Positions 1 to 8,266 of a DNA stretch of 64,000 nt are shown here, piece by piece. The notes below the pieces were generated by a model. The model searched no databases. It saw only the letters and a list, made by a program, of their open reading frames with translations, and was not told where the DNA came from. The translations under genes were made by a program, and so were the position numbers. Source of the stretch: G963663365 sp963663365 (GTDB lineage: Bacteria; Hinthialibacterota; Hinthialibacteria; Hinthialibacterales; G963663365); contig CAXXIH010000008.1 in the NCBI GenBank assembly GCA_963663365.2, positions 1,860,001 through 1,924,000 on the forward strand, written 5' to 3'. Positions within the stretch are counted from its first letter, which is position 1, and every line of letters starts with the position of its first letter.

Positions 1-190
1 AGTTGATTTCCATACCGCAGGTGGGCGGACACATTTTGGGGAAATACCGCTGCATCCGGACCGTGCGCCCTCCCAAATAAGGTTCCTTTTCCACCAGCAC
101 GACTTCCCGTCCGACCTCCGCTGCCTCCACAGCGGCCGTGATACCACTAATGCCGCCCCCGATTACAAGGATTTTGCCGTTCTTGGACAT
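1..190 (-). CDS. qmoA: QmoA, quinone-interacting membrane-bound oxidoreductase subunit A (5' part only)
   Basis: Only the first 63 residues lie in the window; the gene runs off the left edge. They show an FAD-binding Rossmann start (GGGISGITAAVEAAE) and the YLGGR and KMCPPTCGMEIN motifs typical of QmoA and the related HdrA-type flavoproteins. QmoA is a cytoplasmic FAD/Fe-S subunit of QmoABC, which passes electrons between menaquinone and AprAB. It is the last visible gene of the sat-aprBA run, 40 bp downstream of the YkgJ-type gene. I chose the ATG at 190 because an AAAGGAA sequence lies 10 nt before it; an in-frame ATG at 220 is possible. The family call rests on motif recall and the position next to aprBA. 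Confidence 0.88.
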   Translation of the reverse strand, partial: MSKNGKILVIGGGISGITAAVEAAEVGREVVLVEKEPYLGGRTVRMQRYFPKMCPPTCGMEIN

Positions 191-229
191 GATCTTGTCA
201 TTCCTTTTGCGGCCGTTCATACGGCGCAG

Positions 230-1057
230 TTAATGTTTCTGTTTCGCCGATAGTTCTCGTTTCTTATCTTCCAATACATTGGGCTTAACAGTCATGGTTT
301 TCTCGCCAAACAAACTGAATTTCAGCCATTGAAAACCGAATTTCAGAAGTTCAACATCATCCTCGCGAATCCGCTCCTGGGTTTCGGAATCCACTTCGAA
401 CATTTCCAGGAACCGGCTCTCAAAAACAAAACGGCGGAAAACATCGACGTTGTAGCAAACCATAAAAAACATCTCCATTTTTTGAGGAGAAAGGGTTTTG
501 CTCTCTTCGAATCCCTTATGCAGAGCGATTTCTTTGAATAGTTCGCCAATTTCGTTGTACGCCTCAACACCCTGGTCTTCCATCCACTCCGAAATTGTCC
601 ATTCCTTCTGCTCTGCAAATCCCTCGCAGTGGGATTCTTTCATTAAGAAATAAAATTCCTCGCGAAGGTTCGCTTCTCCATCACGAGGCGAAGCAAGACC
701 GACCGGATACATGCGGCACGGCCAAGGCCGGTCTTCATAAATCGTGCAACCTTTAGATTCGCTTACAAACGGACAATTCTTCTCGTTGGAATCGACCATT
801 TCCAACATAACCACCGGATATTTTTGATTTTTCTCAATGGGCATGAACGTATAGCGTTCCAGAAACTCTTCGGAACTCAGTCCAAGACGCTTTTTCATGC
901 GGATGATGTCATAAGGCGTCAGAAAAATATTGACGTCCGCGCAGCAGCGGTTGAAGCATTGAATTTGTCTGTGACAAGAGAACGCAAAACGATCATCTTT
1001 GGTATAGCGCGTATATTCTTTTAAAATTGTTTCTTTTAGCTGCGCAATTTCATTCAT
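230..1057 (-). CDS. YkgJ-family cysteine-cluster protein in the apr-qmo operon
   Basis: A 275-residue soluble protein. The N-terminal 110 residues hold the YkgJ-type Cys pattern: FSCHRQIQCFNRCC near residue 30, then CPFV...GCTIYEDRPWPCRMYP near residues 95-117. This family is thought to bind zinc or an Fe-S cluster; its biochemical role is unknown. The C-terminal half is helical and Cys-poor. Its start overlaps the stop of the preceding zinc-ribbon gene by 4 bp (ATGA), and qmoA follows 40 bp later, so all are probably cotranscribed with aprBA. The position suggests a maturation or accessory role for the Apr or Qmo Fe-S/flavin enzymes; this is inference from context. Confidence 0.85.
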   Translation of the reverse strand: MNEIAQLKETILKEYTRYTKDDRFAFSCHRQIQCFNRCCADVNIFLTPYDIIRMKKRLGLSSEEFLERYTFMPIEKNQKYPVVMLEMVDSNEKNCPFVSESKGCTIYEDRPWPCRMYPVGLASPRDGEANLREEFYFLMKESHCEGFAEQKEWTISEWMEDQGVEAYNEIGELFKEIALHKGFEESKTLSPQKMEMFFMVCYNVDVFRRFVFESRFLEMFEVDSETQERIREDDVELLKFGFQWLKFSLFGEKTMTVKPNVLEDKKRELSAKQKH

Positions 1058-1404
1058 GCTTCATCTCCCGAATCCTCTTCAACAATCTGGTTCTTCAAAG
1101 CATCGACCGACCAAACCGGCAAAGGGCCTTTCTCACCCGTTTGGGGATTCAATCGGTACCGATAGGAGGCGTGGGCGTTATATTGTGTTTTCATCCACTG
1201 CCAACCACGCAAAAAATACGGACATTCATCGTTAAAGCAGACATATTGGATTCCCTCTCCCCAAGTCGATTCACCGGGAACAGACCAAGGCCGCATCTCG
1301 GCTTGGCAATGGGGACAGTGAAAGGGACCTTTTTCTTTTGCGGGATCCTGCGCGTCATCCTGGCGGTTACCTTGGTTCGATCCCATAAAGTCGTGATGAT
1401 CCAT
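1054..1404 (-). CDS. Small zinc-ribbon protein downstream of aprA
   Basis: About 116 residues. A central ribbon is visible: CPHCQAEMRPW, then CFNDECPYFLRGW, i.e. two CX2C-like knuckles (the second CX4C) of the Ogr/Delta-type zinc-finger pattern, followed by an aromatic-rich tail (YNAHASYRYRLNPQTGE). The reading frame is open up to 1494, but I prefer the ATG at 1404: AGGA lies 8 nt upstream, and the longer version would have to be translated through the strong hairpin at 1456-1487. It sits between aprA and the YkgJ-type gene and overlaps the latter by 4 bp. No enzymatic function can be assigned; regulatory or assembly roles are both possible. Confidence 0.75.
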   Translation of the reverse strand: MDHHDFMGSNQGNRQDDAQDPAKEKGPFHCPHCQAEMRPWSVPGESTWGEGIQYVCFNDECPYFLRGWQWMKTQYNAHASYRYRLNPQTGEKGPLPVWSVDALKNQIVEEDSGDEA

Positions 1405-1455
1405 TTCAGAAATCCTGATGACACCAACCGATTCCGCAAAAGTAACGAGGAAATC

Positions 1456-1487
1456 CCCTCCGGGCGTTCCGGAGAACGCCCGGAGGG
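1456..1487 (-). promoter_or_regulatory. Perfect 14-bp stem-loop with UNCG-type tetraloop after aprA
   Basis: Arms 1456-1469 and 1474-1487 are perfectly complementary. Read as minus-strand RNA, the loop is UCCG closed by a C-G pair, i.e. a cUNCGg tetraloop, which is exceptionally stable. It begins 40 bp after the aprA stop. No run of U follows, so it looks more like an mRNA-processing or 3'-stabilising element, setting aprBA apart from the downstream genes, than a full intrinsic terminator. Confidence 0.8.
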
Positions 1488-1526
1488 ATATCAATCGTAA
1501 TCAGCAATCATTCTGCGTGAGTGCAA

Positions 1527-3431
1527 TCACCCACCCAGTAATTCGTGATCGCCCGCTTGTGCATAAATCGAAAGAATCGGACGCTTTGACATCTTCCATT
1601 CGCCTGCGGTGTTATCCCACTGACAGTTGACAAAGCATTTCCAATTATCCTCATCGATTTTGGGCAAATCGGCGCGATAGTAGTAACCCGGCCACCGGGT
1701 TTCTTCACGGAAGAGAATCGAGCGGACATGCGCTTCGGCCTGCCACATTCTGTGGACATTTTCCCAGCAGCGCATCAGCTCGTGCAGATCCGCCGCAGCC
1801 AGTTTGGCGGAGTCTTCTTTCAAGAAACCAAGCAGTTCCAATCCTTTATCCAATAAAGGCTTGCTGGTCGTGAACTGAGAACTCACGCCACCGGCGTACT
1901 CGTCCATGATCTTCTGCAAGCGGAACATGAAGTTCTTGGGTTTGATGTAGTTCGGATTGATATCCGGATCGCTTGAGGTCTTGCTGAACCGTTCGTAAAG
2001 ATCGATCGGCCGCAGAATCTCTTCCCGAAGCGCTTCCACTTGCGCGGAATCGACATTGGGCTGTTCCGGGTTGTCCACACAGAAATCAACCGCGGCTTTG
2101 CCGGCAATACGACCTTCGGTATGTGAACCGGATGAGAACTTATGGCTGGAAGCACCTGAAGCGTCACCTGCGCAGAACAAGCCGCGCGTGGTAGCCATAT
2201 TGGTGTATCCCCAGAAATACTCAGGCGGCGCCAAATCTTCAGGTCCACTGACCCAAGCACCCGAGGCGCCGGAGTGCGAACCGATAAAGTACGGTTCCGC
2301 AGCAGCGATTTCCGAAGGCTTCTCTTCGGGAGCCACATTGGTGGCCGCCCAAAGAATGGCCTGTGAAATCGTCATATCCAAGAAGTCTTCCCAGGCTTCG
2401 CTCTCAAGTTCTTTCAGTTTCTTTTTGCGCGCTTTGGGATCGGGTTCTGCTTCAGATAGTTTCTGGATGGCTTCTTCGGTCCGCATATAGATCGGGCCCT
2501 TGCCTTCCATAACATCCAACATACCTAACCAGTTGCGCAGATTGGCCGGAATGGGTTTCACGTGGCCATACGGTTTCCAGTTTTCCAGTTCCGGACGGCG
2601 GGTTTGCATGTACTCCTCCCCAAACGCGTTTGTGGCGCGTGACTTAAAGAGGAGGAACCATGCTCCGACCGGCCCATAGGCATCCTTAAAGCGGACCGGA
2701 ATAAACCGGACTTCCTGGCAGGTCATTTCCGCACCAGCCTTCAAGGTGAAGTAGGTGCTGGAACCGGAGTTCCAAGGCGGATACCACGCACGGCCCAAAC
2801 CTTCGCCGGAAGAACGCGGTTTAAAGACGTGAACCGCGCCACCCATGGCGACTAAGACGGCTTTGGCTTTGAAGATATAGAACTTTTCTTCACGAACACT
2901 GAAGCCGACAGCGCCGGCCACACGGTCGCCATCCATCAATGGACCGACGATGAAGACACGCTCATAGATGTTATCCATCCCTAAAGCATTTTTGGCTGCT
3001 TCGGCAACGACGACCTTGTAGGATTCGCCGTTGATCATCAGCTGCCAACGTCCTTCGTGAACGTAGTGGCCTTCTTCGTCTTTCCATATTGGTAGCCCCC
3101 ACTTTTCAAACAGGTGGACTGTGGAGTCCACGTGGCGGGCGATATTGGCAACCAAATCTTCACGGGTAATGCCCATGAGATCATTGCGTACATAATCAAC
3201 GTAGTCTTTGACCGTGTTCTGGCCGTCTCTTAATCCGACATATTGATTGATGGCAGAAAGTCCCATCGCCACAGCACCGCTGCGGTCAACGGCGGCTTTA
3301 TCCACCATGATGACTTTGACGTTATTCTTTTTCGCCCAGTAGGCGGCTTCGGTTGCGGCTCCACAGGCCGCCATACCACCACCGACGATAAGGACGTCTG
3401 TTGTAACCTCAACAGTTTCAAAGTTTGGCAT
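1527..3431 (-). CDS. aprA: Adenylylsulfate (APS) reductase subunit alpha
   Basis: A 634-residue FAD subunit of dissimilatory APS reductase, which interconverts APS and sulfite plus AMP in the cytoplasm. The FAD-binding motif is at residues 12-25 (VLIVGGGMAACG). The active-site segment VRFIPVRFKDAYGPVGAWF (from residue 241) supplies the conserved substrate arginine, and GSHSGASGAW (residues 384-393) the conserved histidine. A flavin C-terminal motif (GLFCAGDASGASSHKFSSGSHTEGR) is present and the length is normal. The ATG at 3431 has GGAGA 8 nt upstream. It lies 16 bp after aprB in the usual B-A order, with qmoA downstream. No key residue is missing. Motifs alone do not tell whether it works in the reductive or oxidative direction. 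Confidence 0.98.
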   Translation of the reverse strand: MPNFETVEVTTDVLIVGGGMAACGAATEAAYWAKKNNVKVIMVDKAAVDRSGAVAMGLSAINQYVGLRDGQNTVKDYVDYVRNDLMGITREDLVANIARHVDSTVHLFEKWGLPIWKDEEGHYVHEGRWQLMINGESYKVVVAEAAKNALGMDNIYERVFIVGPLMDGDRVAGAVGFSVREEKFYIFKAKAVLVAMGGAVHVFKPRSSGEGLGRAWYPPWNSGSSTYFTLKAGAEMTCQEVRFIPVRFKDAYGPVGAWFLLFKSRATNAFGEEYMQTRRPELENWKPYGHVKPIPANLRNWLGMLDVMEGKGPIYMRTEEAIQKLSEAEPDPKARKKKLKELESEAWEDFLDMTISQAILWAATNVAPEEKPSEIAAAEPYFIGSHSGASGAWVSGPEDLAPPEYFWGYTNMATTRGLFCAGDASGASSHKFSSGSHTEGRIAGKAAVDFCVDNPEQPNVDSAQVEALREEILRPIDLYERFSKTSSDPDINPNYIKPKNFMFRLQKIMDEYAGGVSSQFTTSKPLLDKGLELLGFLKEDSAKLAAADLHELMRCWENVHRMWQAEAHVRSILFREETRWPGYYYRADLPKIDEDNWKCFVNCQWDNTAGEWKMSKRPILSIYAQAGDHELLGG

Positions 3432-3447
3432 AGTCTTTTCTCCTCAC

Positions 3448-3891
3448 TCACTTCTTAATCGTTGGGACTTCAGGAAGTCCCGATGATTCCGGTTCGGTGA
3501 AGAGGCAAGGGCTCTTGAGGTCGTCCGATCCGGTCGGAAATCCCCCGTCCGGCGCGGCCGAACCTTCGGGTGTTGTGCGAATGGGGAATTTGAACCGTTT
3601 CAGCATTCCGTTACGGAACTTCACCGTCCACATGATTGAATCGGTGCTGCGCATAGGAGTAACCGATGCCCCAAGCGGTACAAAATCCGCGTACCCCCGG
3701 ATTTCAATCGCTTGTGTCGGGCAGATTTTTACACAGTTGTAGCACTCCCAGCACATTTCAGGCTCTTGGTTGTAAGCCTTCATGATGTCTCGGTTCAACA
3801 TCATGAGGTCGTTTGGACAAATGTACTGGCACGCCGTTTTATCCAACGCCTTACAACCGTCGCATTTCTCTGGAATTACATAACTAGGCAT
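3448..3891 (-). CDS. aprB: Adenylylsulfate (APS) reductase subunit beta
   Basis: A 147-residue ferredoxin-like electron-transfer subunit of APS reductase. The two [4Fe-4S] motifs are complete: CDGCKALDKTACQYICP (residues 10-26) and CWECYNCVKICP (about residues 47-58). The C-terminal tail that wraps around AprA (from about residue 100, ending near TIKK) is present. Length is normal. AGGAG lies 9 nt before the ATG. It is the first gene of aprB-aprA; the 274-bp gap back to sat holds two hairpins, so aprBA may have its own promoter. Electrons are expected to reach it from Qmo. Confidence 0.98.
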   Translation of the reverse strand: MPSYVIPEKCDGCKALDKTACQYICPNDLMMLNRDIMKAYNQEPEMCWECYNCVKICPTQAIEIRGYADFVPLGASVTPMRSTDSIMWTVKFRNGMLKRFKFPIRTTPEGSAAPDGGFPTGSDDLKSPCLFTEPESSGLPEVPTIKK

Positions 3892-4038
3892 GGACCTTAT
3901 CTCCTCAATTGAGTGATCTAATAGACTGCGTTTAATTATTAATTATAATTGACAATTCCTACACAACCGCGTGCCTACAAGGTGGAATTGACCTGCGCGG
4001 GATCACCCCCTTTCAACAGATTTTATAAACCTGATTCC

Positions 4039-4064
4039 CCTCAGTATGTCTCACCCCCCTGAGG
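4039..4064 (-). promoter_or_regulatory. Stem-loop in the sat-aprB spacer
   Basis: Arms CCTCAG (4039-4044) and CTGAGG (4059-4064) with a 14-nt C-rich loop, in the 274-bp spacer between sat and aprB. It could be part of a terminator region with the larger hairpin at 4095-4135, or an mRNA leader structure of aprBA. Weak by itself. Confidence 0.35.
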
Positions 4065-4094
4065 AGAAATCGTAATTCACAGAATCATTATTCA

Positions 4095-4135
4095 CTTTCC
4101 CCCGGGCGTGGCGCCGATTCCATGCCCGGGGAAAG
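4095..4135 (-). terminator. Large GC-rich hairpin downstream of sat
   Basis: Left arm 4095-4111 and right arm 4120-4135 pair over about 16 positions with one G-T-type mismatch and one bulge (CTTTCCCCC-GGGCGTGG against CCATGCCCGGGGAAAG); the loop is 8 nt. It lies 31 bp past the sat stop codon. A clean U-run does not follow on the minus strand, so it may be a weak or attenuating terminator, giving sat and aprBA partly separate expression. Confidence 0.6.
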
Positions 4136-4165
4136 TATTTCCATCAAACGTACTCCCACCTGGAC

Positions 4166-5359
4166 TTAAGAAGCTGCCTCGGATTGATAATAATTCATAA
4201 GAATTTTGGCGACTTCCGGACGGGAGAATTCAGGTGGCAACGATTCTCCCTTGGAAAGCATCTCGCGAACCTTCGTTCCCGAAAGGAACACATAGTCCTC
4301 TTTTGTGTGGTCGGGATGATCACGCATCATCACGACTTTATTCAGTTTTTTGGACCAAGCGGTGTGATCCGCTTTAAAGATTTCGATTTCCAAAGCACCG
4401 TCCGGTACTTCTTCATCAAAGATTGTTTGCGCATCGAAAGGACCGTAGTAATCGCCAACACCGGCATGGTCGCGGCCCACGATAAGGTGCGAACATCCTG
4501 TGTTTTGGCGGAAAACGGCGTGCAGAACCGCCTCGCGCGGACCGGCATAAAGCATGTCGAATCCATACCCGGAAATAATCACGGTATTAGGCGGGAAGTA
4601 GAGTTCAACCATTTTGCGAATGGAAGCATCACGCACATCCGCGGGAATATCGCCTTTTTTCAGTTTGCCCAGCAGCATGTGAATAAGAATTCCATCGGCA
4701 TTCACCGCCTCGTATGCCATCCGGCATAGTTCTTCATGCGCCCGGTGCATCGGATTACGAGTCTGGAACGCGACAACCTTGTTCCACCCCAACTTGCCCA
4801 TTTCTTCACGAAGTTGGTACGCCGTTCGGAATGTTTCCGGAAAATCTGCCTGGAAATAGGAGAAGTTCAAAACTTGAATCGGTCCGGAAACGACAAAACG
4901 ACCGACAGAAGTGAAAGCGGCAACACCCGGGTGATTGGCATCTGTTGTGCGGAAAATCTTTTCGCACATCATGGTCATTTGGGCGTCACTAATCTCTTCA
5001 ATCGCTTCAACATCCTGTATGGCAATGACCGGATTGCCATCGACATTAGGATCTCGCAAAGCAATTCGCTTTTGTCCTTGGATTGAAGAGGCATCCTCAA
5101 GCACATTCAGGATAGGAACCGGCCAAAACAGACCATTCGTCGTCTTCATTGACTCGCATACGCTGACCGCATCCGCAAGATTCATGTAGCCGGTCAAAGG
5201 ATTGAAATAACCACTACCCAGCATCACCGCATTCGCAGCAGCGGCCGAACAAATCACGATGGATGGCAGACTCTCGGCTTCCTTTTCCAGTGCAGCGCGC
5301 TGAGCGCCATCTTGTACATAAAGTGGATTCAAACTGTCTGAACCATGTGGCTTGATCAT
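4166..5359 (-). CDS. sat: ATP sulfurylase (sulfate adenylyltransferase), dissimilatory type
   Basis: 397 residues from the ATG at 5359. It catalyses ATP + sulfate = APS + PPi (reversible), feeding APS to AprAB. The ATP-binding motif QTRNPMHRAHEEL (two-His HxxH type), the later GRDHAGVGDYYGPF motif and the C-terminal FLSGTKVREML segment are all present. The frame is open to 5473, but the extra 38 residues (Ser/Gln-rich) are not family-like; an AAGGAG stands 15 nt before the ATG at 5359, a rather long spacing, so the start has some uncertainty. The gene precedes aprBA on the same strand. Confidence 0.96.
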   Translation of the reverse strand: MIKPHGSDSLNPLYVQDGAQRAALEKEAESLPSIVICSAAAANAVMLGSGYFNPLTGYMNLADAVSVCESMKTTNGLFWPVPILNVLEDASSIQGQKRIALRDPNVDGNPVIAIQDVEAIEEISDAQMTMMCEKIFRTTDANHPGVAAFTSVGRFVVSGPIQVLNFSYFQADFPETFRTAYQLREEMGKLGWNKVVAFQTRNPMHRAHEELCRMAYEAVNADGILIHMLLGKLKKGDIPADVRDASIRKMVELYFPPNTVIISGYGFDMLYAGPREAVLHAVFRQNTGCSHLIVGRDHAGVGDYYGPFDAQTIFDEEVPDGALEIEIFKADHTAWSKKLNKVVMMRDHPDHTKEDYVFLSGTKVREMLSKGESLPPEFSRPEVAKILMNYYQSEAAS

Positions 5360-6388
5360 AGTCGTTACTTGAGACTCCTTATCATTATGTAGCTGGACCG
5401 GCACACTCGAATCTGCTGTCGCTTGTGAAGAAAAGGCACCGCGAGAGTCCCCGAAAGAGCGGTTTTCCCTCAATCAGTCTTGGCCAGCCGCTCTACGTCC
5501 ATCTCATATCTAGAATGGCGATTTAAGTCCTACTTCGTCAAGGTGGGAGATAAAGAATCCGGCATTCCAGCTCCAAGGAATGCATTGTTACCATATTGAT
5601 AAATTTTCATACATTTCCCAAAACCCGGATCATAAATGACTTTTTTTTCTTGGCATTCGGATTATTAACACGATTTAGTTTTCTCAGTTTGTATTGAAAG
5701 AAATACTTTCCAGTAAACAGGTTCGAACCTGTAATTTCATTAACCTTATCAAATGAGTTTTGGAGATCCGGAGTTTTTTAAATAAGTTTAATACCCAAAT
5801 AACAATATTGATCCAAAGCCAAAACTTGATGATGATATGCGTTTATCAGCACTTTCTCTCACAATTGTCCGAGATGAAGCATAGTCAGACTGGGATTACC
5901 GAATCGTGCATTCACTCAAGATTTGAATCCGGCATTATTAACACACATTGATAAACGACCTTGTTCGTGTCAATACATGAGCATAGAAATAACTTGACCT
6001 GGTTTAGCAGCCTGATATTGTTGTCCAACTCACTCCTACTGCTTAACCTAATAAATAATAATTGCGGCGCTTATTGATAATATATTATCAATAAGGAAGC
6101 TGAGGGTTTGAAACCCAAACGCTCTTATGCGGGCACATCACCCTACACTCTTCGCAACGTGTGTTCATCAAATCTGAAGAGGATTTGAGCTGTCAAAATG
6201 TTTTTCCCGAAGCAGCATTACAACGGCTTTGTATAGGAAGCTAATAGAACAACAAAGCATAAACACGCTCCACCCTTACGACACAAGAGAATACACATCC
6301 ACAAATCACACTCATGAGCAAGAATACTCTCGATTGCCTCAGCCAACTTTTCAGTTCGCTGTCAGCCATGATCCCATAACATCCGGTG
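5360..6388. other. Long intergenic region between operon A and sat
   Basis: About 0.9-1.0 kb of AT-rich DNA without a supportable gene; the open frames at 5760-5951 and 6229-6423 have no ribosome site or protein-like composition. It should contain the sat promoter (minus strand) and the end of operon A. Visible structure: a perfect 26-bp palindrome at 6070-6095 (separate entry), a 16-bp palindrome at 5717-5732 (ACAGGTTCGAACCTGT), and an isolated half-site TATTGATAA at 5594-5602. I see no convincing -35/-10 pair. Confidence 0.6.
6070..6095. promoter_or_regulatory. Perfect 26-bp palindrome, candidate operator (copy 1)
   Basis: The sequence reads identically on both strands. Its core, TATTGATAA-N4-TTATCAATA (6072-6093), recurs with the same spacing at 12421-12442, upstream of operon A and its divergent activator. 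Here it lies between the end of operon A and sat. Shared geometry and placement suggest a dimeric transcription factor that acts on both the sat/apr genes and operon A. The centre-to-G distance does not match the FNR consensus (TTGAT-N4-ATCAA). Confidence 0.55.
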
Positions 6389-8266
6389 CTAAAACTCGCT
6401 CAACGATTGCGGATACCATTTGAGAGGAATGGCACGATCAACATTTTCCGAAAGCATGGGACGGCCTTTCGGATACGCGGATTCCGTATGACATGTTGCG
6501 CAATTGGCCAAATCTTCCCGATTCACTTCCGTAGCCTGTTCCATATGACAGGGCGTACACGTTCCATGCATAGCTCTTATATAACTCGGCGCGATATAGT
6601 TAAAGGTACCCGATTCCTGATTCTGGAACATATCCTTATGACACCAATCGCATTTCCGCACGGTATCTGTTTGCTTTGAATCTCCGGCGGGATGGCATTG
6701 TACACACGATTCAGTACCCCCAAGTCTATCCCGATGGCGGTCGTGGTTGAAAATGGAAGTCGGCAAATACATATCCGAATGACATTCCCAACAAGAAGTC
6801 GGACCATCCTTTGGTTTGCTCATGTGATGGCAACGAACGCATCCTTCACGTTCCCCGTATTTTTCCGTAAATAATTTTATGTGATCGGCATGGGGGAAAA
6901 GCGTGTATTCCAACATGCGGTTGCCATCGATACGTAAAACATCCCATCCCACGGCGCCCTGGACCGGCGTAGGCGGACGTTCGTATTCGGAAGTCGCTTT
7001 GGTGGGCAAAACAGCAGCCGTGACAGCTACAGCCAACACAAAGGCCAGTGAGACCGGACGGACGATTTGTTGCGGACGGTCCCCCAACCAGGTTTTGGAT
7101 ACCGGATCGAAAACCGGCTTGGCATACGGATTGGCTTTAATCTCCGGCATATGCGTAGGATCAAAAAGTGCCAGGTGTTCGGCACAGAATATAAATATCA
7201 AACCTGCGCCGGAGACAATACCAAGACTCACAACGATCTCTGTCCAAGCGGGGAAGTAGGCCATACCGGGTACACGGGCAATCGCCACAAGCCCTACATC
7301 GATGCGGTACATAATCATTCCCGACACGGTCAAAACAGCGGCTGTTGTTAGCAAAGCAGTATTCTCGCGCCATTTTCGTTTCATCAATAGCACAGCGGGA
7401 ATTACCGTACTTATGAGGATTTCAATGACAAACACCGCGCTCTGCCAGGAACCTTCAAGCAAGAATCCCAGTTGTCCCCGTTGGTATAAATCACCAACAC
7501 GAATCAGAAAATAAGTACAAAGCACATAAGAAGCAGCCTTGCCCAATCCACTCAACAAGTCTTTATGCACGGGATGCTGAAAAAGCCACGCAGAAATGAG
7601 TGACTCGAGTGTCACCATCATCAATCCCAAACCAATGGCGGAAACAAAAAACAACAAAGGCAACAGTGGACTGTACCAAAGAGCGTGCAGACGGAACGGG
7701 ACAATTAAAAACAGTGAGCCCAATGAAGACTGGTGCAAAGTAGATAGCACAATCCCCAGAATCACCAGCGGAATTGTGGCCTTTTTCAGTATGCGGTAGA
7801 TACGCTGAAAAAGCGGTCTCTGAAAAACCGAATGCTCCAATACCACAGGGGCAAATTCGAGGGCAAGCACATGGAAGTACAACATCACGCACCAGGCCAC
7901 CTCAAATAGAACCGAATGATGTTGCCAATAGATGGTGGCATGCCAGATTCGCCAAGGCAGGCCCAAGTCAAACATCAATCCCGCAATAACCGCACCATAG
8001 CCAAGGAACGCAGTAAGAACCGCGGGGCGGACAATCGGTTTATACTTCTCCAGGTGGAAAATATAAACACAGGCCGCGACAACAAAACCACCGGCCGCCA
8101 ATGCCACGCCGGCCATCACGTCGAAGGCCACCCAAATACCCCAAGGTGTGGTATCGGTAAGGGCAGTGACTGCGCCTAATCCTTTTGTAAAGCGAACAAA
8201 GGCAATCACCGCTGTCGCGCCGACAAAAGACCAAAGAATTGCCTTAACAACATCGCGCCTATTCAT
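6389..8266 (-). CDS. NrfD/HmcC/DsrP-like membrane subunit fused to a six-heme cytochrome c (operon A)
   Basis: 625 residues from the ATG at 8266 (GGGAGG six nt upstream; overlaps the upstream gene by 8 bp). Residues 1-400 form about ten hydrophobic helices of the NrfD/PsrC family, which binds quinone or couples electron transfer to charge movement. An eleventh helix (SLAFVLAVAVTAAVLP, near residue 420) leads into a C-terminal domain with six CXXCH heme sites: CVRCH, CWECH, CVQCH, CDWCH, CTPCH and CATCH, with extra histidines (HADH, NHDRH) suited as distal ligands. In known Hmc and Dsr complexes these are separate proteins (HmcC plus HmcA, or DsrP plus DsrJ); here they are fused. The heme domain should face the periplasm. 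Last gene of operon A. Confidence 0.9.
   Translation of the reverse strand: MNRRDVVKAILWSFVGATAVIAFVRFTKGLGAVTALTDTTPWGIWVAFDVMAGVALAAGGFVVAACVYIFHLEKYKPIVRPAVLTAFLGYGAVIAGLMFDLGLPWRIWHATIYWQHHSVLFEVAWCVMLYFHVLALEFAPVVLEHSVFQRPLFQRIYRILKKATIPLVILGIVLSTLHQSSLGSLFLIVPFRLHALWYSPLLPLLFFVSAIGLGLMMVTLESLISAWLFQHPVHKDLLSGLGKAASYVLCTYFLIRVGDLYQRGQLGFLLEGSWQSAVFVIEILISTVIPAVLLMKRKWRENTALLTTAAVLTVSGMIMYRIDVGLVAIARVPGMAYFPAWTEIVVSLGIVSGAGLIFIFCAEHLALFDPTHMPEIKANPYAKPVFDPVSKTWLGDRPQQIVRPVSLAFVLAVAVTAAVLPTKATSEYERPPTPVQGAVGWDVLRIDGNRMLEYTLFPHADHIKLFTEKYGEREGCVRCHHMSKPKDGPTSCWECHSDMYLPTSIFNHDRHRDRLGGTESCVQCHPAGDSKQTDTVRKCDWCHKDMFQNQESGTFNYIAPSYIRAMHGTCTPCHMEQATEVNREDLANCATCHTESAYPKGRPMLSENVDRAIPLKWYPQSLSEF

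Noticed and set aside
1456..1487. Intrinsic terminator of aprBA
   Set aside because: The hairpin is strong but the following minus-strand sequence has no run of U, so I call it a stabilising or processing element instead.
3942..3947. TATAAT as the -10 of an aprBA promoter
   Set aside because: No acceptable -35 at 15-18 bp spacing on the minus strand, so the sequence may simply be AT-rich.
5717..5732. ACAGGTTCGAACCTGT palindrome, resembling a tRNA T-arm
   Set aside because: GGTTCGAACC matches a T-loop, but neither strand has an acceptor stem, anticodon arm or CCA end around it; treated as an unexplained palindrome.
6072..6093. FNR-type site reading of the TTGAT...ATCAA palindrome
   Set aside because: FNR half-sites are separated by 4 bp; here TTGAT and ATCAA are 8 bp apart and the helical geometry does not fit.
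5760..6423. Open frames at 5760-5951 and 6229-6423
   Set aside because: Low-complexity, no ribosome site, AT-rich intergenic DNA.
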